From Gammaproteobacteria bacterium (GTDB lineage Bacteria; Pseudomonadota; Gammaproteobacteria; Chromatiales; Sedimenticolaceae), in the NCBI GenBank assembly GCA_020445245.1, contig JAGRHB010000047.1, positions 1 to 9,589 on the forward strand: 9,589 nt of DNA. Reading direction: 5' to 3'. Position numbers and translations under genes: made by a program. The notes under the pieces are model-generated. The model worked only from the letters and a program-made list of their open reading frames with translations, made no database searches and was not told the DNA's origin. This document shows, piece by piece, positions 1-6,373 of the stretch (positions are counted from its first letter, which is position 1; each line of letters starts with the position of its first letter).

Positions 1-160
1 CAACCTGGTGTTTGCCGCCATCACCGGGTCGGTCCTGCCGCTGCTTCTGGAGCGCATCGGCATCGATCCCGCGCTGGCCGGATCGGTGCTGCTGACGACC
101 GTCACCGACGTGGTCGGATTCCTGTCGTTTCTCGGCCTTGCCACCTTGTTTCTCGTATGA
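1..160 (+). CDS. mgtE: MgtE-family magnesium transporter, C-terminal end (5' truncated by window)
   Basis: Only the last 52 codons are visible, read from base 2 and ending in TGA at 158-160. They encode two hydrophobic segments joined by a short loop with IGIDPALAG, followed by TTVTDVVGF and a hydrophobic tail ending in LFLV. This matches the last two membrane helices of MgtE, an inner-membrane Mg2+ channel/transporter. The Asp in TTVTD (bases 107-109) is at the place of the pore Asp that binds Mg2+ in characterised MgtE proteins. The cytosolic N and CBS domains lie outside the window and cannot be checked. The stop overlaps the ATG of the next gene (ATGA), so the two are probably translated together. 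The family call is fairly secure, but the exact paralogue is unknown because so little is visible. Confidence 0.8.
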   Translation, partial: NLVFAAITGSVLPLLLERIGIDPALAGSVLLTTVTDVVGFLSFLGLATLFLV

Positions 161-921
161 AGCGGGCCCGCTGCATCTACCGCGAAGAGCACGACGATAC
201 GCACCTGGAGATCTGGGACGAGGGAGACTGCCGCAGCCTCTGGTTCGACGACGTCATCCTGCAGTCAGAGATCCACCTGCAGGATGCGGCCGTCCTGCCG
301 AACCCGGTAAACCGCGCCATGCTGGCACACTTGATGTTCGACGCGCCGCTGCACAACGTGATGTTGGCGGGCTGCGGTGGCGGTGCGATCGCACGCTGGC
401 TGCATGCCCGCGCCCCGGAGGTCGCCGGCGATGCGGTGGAACTCTCACCGACCGTGGCCCGTCTGGCGCGCGAATACTTCGATTTTCCACCGCCGACCAG
501 CAACTGGCGGCTGCTGGTCGAAGATGTACGCGAACACCTGGTGCACAGCCCGGCGCGCTACGACTACATCCTGGTCGACCTGGAGGAGAACCAGAAGACA
601 CCACCCTGGGCAACCGCTCTTGATTTCCTTGAAGGCTGCCGCGCCCGACTTGAACCACGTGGCGTATTGACGGTCAATCTCATTCTCGGAGACAACCAGG
701 CGATCAGCGAGGCGCTGCTGAGGATCCGCCGCGTCTTCGACAACGAAACACTGCTGTTGGCTGACCCGGATCACGACAACCTGCTGGTTCTGGCGTTTGC
801 CTCTACGGCCCCGGAAGTGCCACCTGCCCAGCGATTGAACGACCTCGGCATGCACTGGGGAATCGACTTCGCATCGCTGGCCGGTCGCCTTACCCGGCTC
901 GCAGCACCGCTATCGGCCTGA
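157..921 (+). CDS. Spermidine-synthase-like SAM/decarboxy-SAM fold protein, substrate unknown
   Basis: This 254-residue protein has the Rossmann methyltransferase fold of the spermidine synthase superfamily. A short beta-rich N-terminal part contains LWFDDVILQSEIHLQD. The nucleotide-binding loop is AGCGGG (about residues 71-76), the acidic residue after strand 2 is E95 in VELSPTV, an acidic VEDV lies near residue 123, and YDYILVDLEEN near 136-144 replaces the motif IV region. True spermidine synthases have a YHE motif before the glycine loop and a D-x-TDP motif. Here these positions read PVNRAML and DLEENQ, so polyamine synthesis is unlikely. A small-molecule or protein methyltransferase-like role is possible, but this is inference. 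The ATG overlaps the mgtE stop (ATGA) and no good Shine-Dalgarno is seen, which suggests coupling to mgtE. The stop is 19 bp from the convergent ybeL-type gene. Confidence 0.75.
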   Translation: MKRARCIYREEHDDTHLEIWDEGDCRSLWFDDVILQSEIHLQDAAVLPNPVNRAMLAHLMFDAPLHNVMLAGCGGGAIARWLHARAPEVAGDAVELSPTVARLAREYFDFPPPTSNWRLLVEDVREHLVHSPARYDYILVDLEENQKTPPWATALDFLEGCRARLEPRGVLTVNLILGDNQAISEALLRIRRVFDNETLLLADPDHDNLLVLAFASTAPEVPPAQRLNDLGMHWGIDFASLAGRLTRLAAPLSA

Positions 922-940
922 AAGGCGCGACAACGGTTTA

Positions 941-1468
941 TCAGGACGCTACGGCGGGTTTGCGCTGGAAGGTCGTCGCATTGCACTTCGGGCACGGCGG
1001 GATCCGCCCGGTCTTTTCGAAGTGCAGGGTTTCACCGCATTCAATGCACTCGAGCACACCCGGAGCGGTGATCTCGCCGGTGTGGTACTGGCTGGCCTGA
1101 CGGGCCTGCTCGGCAAACCCACGCAGCGCCTGACTGGTCTGGTCGGCCATCCCCGCAAACATGTCCAGCATGCGGTTCTGCATCAGGCGCCAGTCGAACG
1201 TCAGCCAATCACGAAACTCCTGCCCGGTATCGGCGATATAGCTGGCCGCCTCGTGCAGGTCGCGCTCGACATAGCGCGAAACCTTGTCGGCCTCTTCGCG
1301 TGTCAATTCTTCGAGCTGCACGGCCTTTTCGCGCGCATTGGCCAAGGCCTCGCGCAGCCACGGCACGGTCTTCTTCTCACCCGTTTCGGCTGCCTCGTGC
1401 ACACGCTCGAGCATGGCCTCATAGGCACCAACCAGACGATCGATCGGATCTTTCTGCTTGTCACTCAT
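941..1468 (-). CDS. ybeL: YbeL/DUF1451 family zinc-ribbon protein
   Basis: This 175-residue cytoplasmic protein begins with a long, charged, probably coiled-coil helical region (about residues 8-130, including the AREKAVQLEELTREEADKV stretch). It ends in a zinc ribbon, with CIEC at 141-144 and CPKC at 159-162, preceded by the family-typical YHTGEITAPG. This is the architecture of E. coli YbeL (DUF1451), whose molecular function is not known to me. In E. coli, ybeL also lies beside leuS and is transcribed away from it, so position supports the call. An AGAGG at about 1478-1482 sits about 9 bases before the ATG and supports the start. The gene upstream on the same strand ends 95 bp away, so it may be co-transcribed or have its own promoter. 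I found no convincing -10/-35 pair in the gap. Confidence 0.85.
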   Translation of the reverse strand: MSDKQKDPIDRLVGAYEAMLERVHEAAETGEKKTVPWLREALANAREKAVQLEELTREEADKVSRYVERDLHEAASYIADTGQEFRDWLTFDWRLMQNRMLDMFAGMADQTSQALRGFAEQARQASQYHTGEITAPGVLECIECGETLHFEKTGRIPPCPKCNATTFQRKPAVAS

Positions 1469-1481
1469 GGCTAAAACCTCT

Positions 1482-1496
1482 CAGGCAAAAGGCCTG
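1482..1496 (-). other. Small inverted repeat in the ybeL-type leader
   Basis: CAGGC and GCCTG arms separated by 5 bases lie just upstream of the AGAGG ribosome-binding site of the ybeL-type gene. The transcript could form a 5-bp stem with a U-rich loop there. It is too short to claim a regulatory role. The rest of the 1469-1563 gap also contains an imperfect CCGGCGG/CCGTCGG inverted repeat (about 1535-1557) without a following T run. Confidence 0.3.
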
Positions 1497-1563
1497 GGAA
1501 CAGTTTAGCGCGCCCGCTCCACATCCGTATGACCGGCGGCCGTATTCGACCGTCGGCTCCGGA

Positions 1564-2010
1564 TCAGGCGACTTCGCGTACGTCGCCCGTTACCTTGCGA
1601 ACCGCCGGGTACAGATGTTCCGTCTCGTTCTGGATCCGGTCCAGCACCATGTCGAACATCTCCTGGGTATCGCGCATGAACGCGTCATACTCGCGGATCA
1701 CCAGCTGCTTGGCGCGCAGTTTGCACCAGCGCTTCAAGTAGGCGGAAAAAATGCGGTTGATCTCGCGCGACCCGCCCATGAAACGGTTTGCCAGATTGTT
1801 CATCTTCTGATCACCGGCACCCAGAAGTTTCGAATACATGGCGCTGTCGGTCACTGCAAGGTGATCTTTCACGGCGTTGACGTACTCGAAGAACAGGCTG
1901 CACGTGACTTCGGAGTCGCACAGCAGGCGATCCCCGAGCAAATGTTGCAGGATATTCGTGAGTTCGGTGATTTTGTGATTCTGCTGATGCAGTTCCTGAT
2001 AGCTGACCAT
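1564..2010 (-). CDS. Hemerythrin-like (HHE-type) four-helix protein
   Basis: This protein has 148 residues from the ATG at 2008-2010. An in-frame ATG at 2109 would add 33 residues, but the internal start has a strong AAGGAG seven bases upstream and the added residues do not look like conserved protein. The predicted all-helical protein resembles hemerythrin-type cation-binding domains: LHQQNHKI in helix A (H8, H12), VNAVKDHLAVTDSAMY in helix B (H50, D55), and DRIQNETEHLYP at the end of helix D, close to the usual HIxxEExxLYP. By this alignment some usual iron ligands are replaced: Arg125 stands where His is expected, and Thr54 where Glu is expected. Metal binding is therefore uncertain. Cys31, Cys37 and Cys96 are present but form no recognisable pair motif. 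It is transcribed divergently from leuS and precedes the ybeL-type gene. A plain helical protein of unknown function is the alternative. Confidence 0.62.
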   Translation of the reverse strand: MVSYQELHQQNHKITELTNILQHLLGDRLLCDSEVTCSLFFEYVNAVKDHLAVTDSAMYSKLLGAGDQKMNNLANRFMGGSREINRIFSAYLKRWCKLRAKQLVIREYDAFMRDTQEMFDMVLDRIQNETEHLYPAVRKVTGDVREVA

Positions 2011-2017
2011 GCTTAGT

Positions 2018-2023
2018 CTCCTT
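2018..2023 (-). promoter_or_regulatory. Ribosome-binding site deciding the start of the hemerythrin-like gene
   Basis: AAGGAG on the - strand, seven bases before the ATG at 2008-2010. It is one of the strongest Shine-Dalgarno sequences in the window and favours the 148-residue form over the longer reading frame. Confidence 0.75.
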
Positions 2024-2160
2024 CCATCCGCGGCGCGGCCCGGTTGTTCTAGTAATACACAGATAAATCGCCAATGAATACTATGGAGAACCCGGCTATT
2101 CGACGGCAATTGTCAATTTGCGGTTTCTTAATCCAGCGCAAAAACTGTCGATGGCGGTAC

Positions 2161-2176
2161 GTGACGGCGCCGTCAC
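2161..2176. promoter_or_regulatory. Perfect 16-bp palindrome in the divergent intergenic region
   Basis: GTGACGGCGCCGTCAC is perfectly self-complementary with no spacer. It lies 67 bp before the leuS start and about 150 bp before the divergent hemerythrin-like gene, so it is non-coding on both sides. A perfect dyad of this length between divergent genes suggests a binding site for a dimeric regulator, or a hairpin if it is transcribed. I do not recognise it as the consensus of a known regulator. Confidence 0.5.
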
Positions 2177-2180
2177 ATCG

Positions 2181-2199
2181 CGCAGCCGCGCGGGCTGCG
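2181..2199. promoter_or_regulatory. GC-rich inverted repeat just upstream of leuS
   Basis: CGCAGCC and GGCTGCG are perfect 7-bp arms around GCGCG, four bases after the 16-bp palindrome. A TATCCT at 2201-2206 follows directly and could be a -10 element for leuS, with a leader of about 30 bases. No recognisable -35 lies 16-18 bp upstream of it, so promoter assignment is weak. The repeat could be an operator overlapping the promoter, or chance in GC-rich DNA. No T run follows, so it is not an obvious terminator. Confidence 0.35.
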
Positions 2200-2242
2200 G
2201 TATCCTTCCGCGATTGCATTTCGCCCGCACACCAGGCCACCC

Positions 2243-4792
2243 ATGGACCCGCAGTACAATCCAGAACAGATCGAGAACAGCGCACAGCGCTTCTGGGAAG
2301 AAAGCGCCTCTTTCCGGGCTATCGAAGACCCTGACAAAGAGAAATTCTACTGCCTGTCGATGTTCCCCTACCCCAGCGGCAAGCTGCACATGGGGCATGT
2401 TCGTAACTATACGATCGGTGACGTGATCTCGCGCTACCAGCGTCAGTTGGGAAAGAATGTCCTGCAGCCCATGGGCTGGGACGCCTTTGGCCTGCCCGCG
2501 GAGAATGCCGCGATCAGGCATCGCAAACCGCCGGCAGAATGGACCTACGCCAACATCGCGTACATGAAGGGACAGCTGCAGCGGCTGGGATTCGGCTATG
2601 ACTGGGACCGCGAACTCGCCACCTGCAGTCCGGATTACTACCGCTGGGAACAGTGGCTGTTCACCCGTCTGATCGAAAAGGGCCTGGCATACCGCAAGAC
2701 GGCCACGGTGAACTGGGATCCGGTCGACCAGACGGTCCTTGCCAACGAACAGGTGATCGACGGCAAAGGCTGGCGCTCCGGAGCGCCTGTCGAAAAGCGC
2801 GACATCGAGCAATGGTTCATCCGCATCACGGCCTATGCCCAGGAACTGCTCGACGATCTCGACCGCCTGCCCGGCTGGCCGGAACAAGTCGCAACCATGC
2901 AGCGCAACTGGATCGGCCGCTCGCTGGGCGTGCAAATGAGGTTCGGCATCGAGGGTTCCGACGAGGCGCTTGAGATCTACACCACTCGGCCGGATACGCT
3001 GATGGGCGTCACCTACGTCGCCGTCGCCGCCGAGCACCCGCTGGCACTGCGGGCGGCCGAAACCGATGAGCATCTCGCGGAGTTCATCAACCAGTGCAGA
3101 CAGGGTGGCATCAGCGAAGCGGAACTGGAGACCATGGAAAAACGCGGCATGGCGCTCGGCATCAATGCCGTGCACCCCGTCAGTGGTGACCGCGTGCCGA
3201 TATATGCCGCCAACTTCGTACTGATGGGCTACGGCACCGGTGCCGTCATGGCGGTGCCGGCCCACGACCAGCGCGACTGGGAATTCGCGGAAAAATACGG
3301 CATCGCGAAGAAACAGGTCATTTTTGAACGTGGCGGCCATGCCTGCAGCATCGAACACGCCGCCTTTGTCGACAGGGGTGTGCTGGCCAATTCCGCGCCC
3401 TTCGACGGGCTGACCTCGGAAGCCGCGTTCGATGCGATAGCCGCCTGGCTGGAAAAACACCACAAGGGCAGGCAACAGATCAACTTCCGCCTGCGTGACT
3501 GGGGGGTTTCGCGTCAGCGCTATTGGGGCTGTCCGATACCGGTGATCCGCAAGGCAGACGGGACAGTCGAAGCGGCCTCTGAATTTCCGGTGCGGCTTCC
3601 CGAAGATGTGGTGGTCGACGGCTCGGGTTCGCCGTTGAAGAAAATGCCCTCGTTCTACGATCTGGGCAATGGCGACCAGCGCGAGACCGACACCTTCGAC
3701 ACATTCTTCGAATCGAGCTGGTACTACGCACGCTACTGCTGCCCGGACGCTGACACACAGATGCTCGATGAACGGGCCAGGTACTGGCTTCCGGTAGACC
3801 AGTATGTCGGCGGTATCGAACACGCGATCCTGCACCTGCTGTATGCGCGCTTCTTCAACAAACTGATGCGCGATGAGGGGCTGGTCGACTGTGACGAGCC
3901 GTTCACCCGCCTGCTGACGCAAGGCATGGTGGTCGCCGAGACCTATTTCCGCAGCAACCCCGACGGTTCGAAAGAATGGTTCAATCCGGCTGATATCGAG
4001 GTTGAGCGCGATGACAAGGGTCGCGTGGTGCGCGCCATCGCCAGGGCCGACGGCCAGCCGGTCGTCCCGGGTGGCGTGGAAAAGATGTCAAAGTCGAAGA
4101 ACAACGGCATCGACCCGCAGACGCTGATCGATCGGTACGGCGCCGATACTGTGCGCCTGTACACCATGTTCACCGCCCCGCCCGAGCAGTCGCTGGAGTG
4201 GTCGGATGAAGGGGTCGAAGGTGCGCATCGCTTCCTCAAGCGTGTGTGGGCGCTGGGCACGCGCCTCGCCGGCCTTGCCGCGATTACACCGGGCGACCCG
4301 GCCGATTGCGCCGATACGCGCCGCGAGGTGCATGCGGCGCTGCAAAAGGCGCTGTTCGACTACGAGCGCCAGCAATACAACACCGTGGTGTCGGCCTGTA
4401 TGACCATGGTAAACGCGCTCAACAAGCTCGACGACTCGCCCGCGGCCGTCGCCGCCCTGCGCGAGGGCATGGGCATTGTGTTGCGGCTGCTGGCGCCGAT
4501 TGCACCGCATGTCACCCACGCGATGTGGCGTGAACTCGGTTACGGTGAAGACATCCAGCACGGTGGCTGGCCGCAGGTCGACGAATCGGCCCTGGTCTGC
4601 GATACGGTGGAATACGTTGTCCAGGTCAACGGCAAGATGCGCGGCAGGATCCAGGTGGCTGCGGACGTCGGCAAAGCGACCGTCGAGCAGGCGGCACTCG
4701 ACAATGATAACGCCAGACGCTTCACCGAGGGGCTGACGGTGCGCAAGGTCATCGTGGTGCCAGGCAAGCTGGTCAACATCGTCGCAAACTGA
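2243..4792 (+). CDS. leuS: Leucyl-tRNA synthetase
   Basis: This is an 849-residue cytoplasmic class I synthetase that charges tRNA-Leu with leucine using ATP. It is co-linear with E. coli LeuRS (860 aa). The HIGH-type motif HMGH is at 49-52 and KMSKS at 614-618. The CP1 editing domain carries TTRPDT at 247-252, with Thr252, and HDQRD ending in Asp345, the residues needed to clear mischarged norvaline/isoleucine. [14 protein letters not shown] and [10 protein letters not shown] follow in the catalytic core. An anticodon-binding helical domain and the C-terminal [14 protein letters not shown] complete it. The zinc-module cysteines of the E. coli enzyme (159, 176, 179) are Asp, Gly and Ser here. 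The start [11 protein letters not shown] fits the family N terminus. Its Shine-Dalgarno is poor (only a CAGG about seven bases before the ATG). It is the first gene of a leuS-lptE-holA operon. Confidence 0.98.
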   Translation: MDPQYNPEQIENSAQRFWEESASFRAIEDPDKEKFYCLSMFPYPSGKLHMGHVRNYTIGDVISRYQRQLGKNVLQPMGWDAFGLPAENAAIRHRKPPAEWTYANIAYMKGQLQRLGFGYDWDRELATCSPDYYRWEQWLFTRLIEKGLAYRKTATVNWDPVDQTVLANEQVIDGKGWRSGAPVEKRDIEQWFIRITAYAQELLDDLDRLPGWPEQVATMQRNWIGRSLGVQMRFGIEGSDEALEIYTTRPDTLMGVTYVAVAAEHPLALRAAETDEHLAEFINQCRQGGISEAELETMEKRGMALGINAVHPVSGDRVPIYAANFVLMGYGTGAVMAVPAHDQRDWEFAEKYGIAKKQVIFERGGHACSIEHAAFVDRGVLANSAPFDGLTSEAAFDAIAAWLEKHHKGRQQINFRLRDWGVSRQRYWGCPIPVIRKADGTVEAASEFPVRLPEDVVVDGSGSPLKKMPSFYDLGNGDQRETDTFDTFFESSWYYARYCCPDADTQMLDERARYWLPVDQYVGGIEHAILHLLYARFFNKLMRDEGLVDCDEPFTRLLTQGMVVAETYFRSNPDGSKEWFNPADIEVERDDKGRVVRAIARADGQPVVPGGVEKMSKSKNNGIDPQTLIDRYGADTVRLYTMFTAPPEQSLEWSDEGVEGAHRFLKRVWALGTRLAGLAAITPGDPADCADTRREVHAALQKALFDYERQQYNTVVSACMTMVNALNKLDDSPAAVAALREGMGIVLRLLAPIAPHVTHAMWRELGYGEDIQHGGWPQVDESALVCDTVEYVVQVNGKMRGRIQVAADVGKATVEQAALDNDNARRFTEGLTVRKVIVVPGKLVNIVAN

Positions 4793-4804
4793 CGGAGACG
4801 CGTG

Positions 4805-5326
4805 ATGAGGCGCATGCCCTGTATCTGCAATGCGACGTTTGCCACCGGGCTGTTGCTGTTGCTGGCCACGATCGGTTTGACCGGTTGTGGCTTTCAGCCA
4901 CGCGGGCAGGCCGTGCTGCTGAGCGGCGTACCGAGCCCTCTGCATATCGCCGGCCTGGCCCCTTACTCGCCACTGCAACGCGAACTGGTGAACCAGCTGG
5001 AGACCTCAGGGGCGTCGCTCAGCGAGACCGCAGCCGGTGCGGCGGCCGTCCTGCGGATCAGTGATTGGCGCAGTGGCTCGCGGGTATTGTCTGTGAACAG
5101 CCGTAACAAGGCGGTGGAGTACGAACTCGAAGAGTCCGCGACCTTTGCATTGCGCACCGCCGATGGCCGGGAACCGGTCGCGCCGCAGACCGTACGGACG
5201 CTGCGCATCCTGTTTCAACCGGAAGACGCCGTGCTCGGCAGCAGCCGCGAGGCCGAACTGCTGCGCGCAGACATGCGCCGCCAACTCGTGGACAGTATCA
5301 TCCGTCGCCTCGCGGCCACGCGATAG
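4805..5326 (+). CDS. lptE: LPS-assembly lipoprotein LptE
   Basis: This 173-residue outer-membrane lipoprotein plugs the LptD barrel and helps insert lipopolysaccharide into the outer leaflet. A positively charged start (MRRM) is followed by a hydrophobic helix and the lipobox LTGC. The lipidated cysteine is at residue 28, followed by GFQPRG, close to the usual GCGFxLRG start of mature LptE. The body is a single LptE-type alpha/beta domain with AVEYELEESATFAL in the sheet and a C-terminal helix ending IIRRLAATR. A GTG at 4802 is also in frame, but ATG 4805 has GGAG seven bases upstream (4794-4797) and is preferred. The gene starts 12 bp after leuS and lies between leuS and holA, the standard gammaproteobacterial order, which strengthens the call for a protein family of low sequence conservation. 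Confidence 0.93.
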   Translation: MRRMPCICNATFATGLLLLLATIGLTGCGFQPRGQAVLLSGVPSPLHIAGLAPYSPLQRELVNQLETSGASLSETAAGAAAVLRISDWRSGSRVLSVNSRNKAVEYELEESATFALRTADGREPVAPQTVRTLRILFQPEDAVLGSSREAELLRADMRRQLVDSIIRRLAATR

Positions 5327-5331
5327 CACGG

Positions 5332-6366
5332 ATGCGGGTCTATCCGGACAAGCTGCGGGAGCACCTGGCGCGTCAGCTCGCGCCTGCCTACCTCGTCAGT
5401 GGCGATGAACCGCTGCAGCTGGGCGAATGCTGCGATGCGATCCGCGCCGCTGCACGCGCGGCGGGACATACCACCCGCGAGGTCCTGGAGGTCGGCGGTG
5501 GATTCGACTGGCAACAACTGACCGCCGAGGCCTCCGCCTACTCGCTGTTCGCGGACAGGAAGATCATCGACGTGCGGATTCCCGGTGGCAAACCCGGTGC
5601 CGAGGGCAGCAAGGCACTGATTGCCTACTGTGCAGATCCACCACCCGACACGCTGCTGCTGGTCAGCATGCCCAAACTCGATCGTCAGCAGCAGAACGGC
5701 AAATGGTTCAAGGCCCTGGATACGCTCGGCGTGGTGGTGCAGGTCTGGCCGATCGAGACCCAGCGACTGCCTGCCTGGATCGGGCAGCGACTGCACAGCG
5801 CAGGTATCGAACCGACGGATGAGGTGGTGCAGATGCTGGCCGAGCGTGTCGAGGGGAATCTGCTGGCAGCCCGCCAGGAGGTCGAAAAGCTTCTGCTGCT
5901 TCACGGCCCCGGGCGGCTGGACGCCAACCAGTTGGAGGCCGCGGTTGCCGACAGTTCACGCTACGACGTGTTCGAGCTGGTCGACAGCGCATTGCGCGGC
6001 GAGGTCGAACGCAGCGTTCGCATCCTTGACGGGCTGCGCGCTGAAGGGCAGGCACCGGCGGTCGTGCTTTGGGCACTGCACCGCGAGGTGCGCAATTTGG
6101 CGCAGATGTCTGCCGATGTCGCGAAGGGGGCGAGTCCCGACCAGGCGATCGGCAGGGCCCGCGTGTTCAGCAAGCGCGTCGCCGTGGTCCGCCAGGGCTT
6201 GGGCAGGCTGCGCGCGGCGCAGTGGCTGCTGGCGCTGGACAGATGCCATGAGGCCGATGCCGCGATAAAGGGGATCGGCAGCCGGCAACCCTGGCTGTTA
6301 CTCGAAGACATCGTCCTGGGAATCAACGGCAACACCGAATTCCTGCGCCGCGCCGCCGGCACCTGA
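5332..6366 (+). CDS. holA: DNA polymerase III subunit delta
   Basis: This 344-residue subunit of the clamp-loader complex opens the beta sliding clamp at the replication fork. Its length matches E. coli HolA (343 aa). The N-terminal AAA+-like region includes PAYLVSGDEPLQLGE, and YSLFADRKIIDVRI is typical of delta. The middle domain has RLHSAGIEPTDEVVQML and ERVEGNLLAARQEVEKL. The C-terminal collar domain contains VADSSRYDVFELVDSALRG and VLWALHREVRNLAQM. As usual for delta, there is no complete Walker A motif. The ATG is 5 bp after the lptE stop with no clear Shine-Dalgarno of its own, so translational coupling is likely. It is the last gene of the operon here: the next gene faces it with 7 bp between stop codons, where nadD is often found in other gammaproteobacteria. 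Confidence 0.96.
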   Translation: MRVYPDKLREHLARQLAPAYLVSGDEPLQLGECCDAIRAAARAAGHTTREVLEVGGGFDWQQLTAEASAYSLFADRKIIDVRIPGGKPGAEGSKALIAYCADPPPDTLLLVSMPKLDRQQQNGKWFKALDTLGVVVQVWPIETQRLPAWIGQRLHSAGIEPTDEVVQMLAERVEGNLLAARQEVEKLLLLHGPGRLDANQLEAAVADSSRYDVFELVDSALRGEVERSVRILDGLRAEGQAPAVVLWALHREVRNLAQMSADVAKGASPDQAIGRARVFSKRVAVVRQGLGRLRAAQWLLALDRCHEADAAIKGIGSRQPWLLLEDIVLGINGNTEFLRRAAGT

Positions 6367-6373
6367 CCGGCCC

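Noticed and set aside
157..921. Calling the second gene spermidine synthase (speE)
   Set aside because: The glycine loop is present, but the YHE and D-x-TDP motifs of polyamine synthases are missing, so only the fold-level name is justified.
922..940. Possible terminator between the convergent methyltransferase-like and ybeL-type genes
   Set aside because: The gap is 19 bp and holds no stem with a T run; only a 4-bp GCCT/AGGC stem overlaps the stop codon.
2011..2109. Extended 181-residue form of the hemerythrin-like protein starting at 2109
   Set aside because: The strong AAGGAG before the internal ATG at 2010 and the lack of conserved character in the extra 33 residues favour the shorter form.
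2111..2116. Perfect TTGACA -35 hexamer on the - strand upstream of the hemerythrin-like gene
   Set aside because: No acceptable -10 sequence lies 15-19 bp downstream of it on that strand, so I do not call a promoter.
2096..3922. 608-codon open frame on the - strand, antisense to leuS
   Set aside because: It lies almost wholly within leuS coding sequence, has no recognisable domain, and antisense frames of this kind stay open in GC-rich genes. leuS is certain from its motifs.
4088..4978. 296-codon open frame on the - strand across the leuS/lptE junction
   Set aside because: It spans two well-supported genes in antisense and shows no family features.
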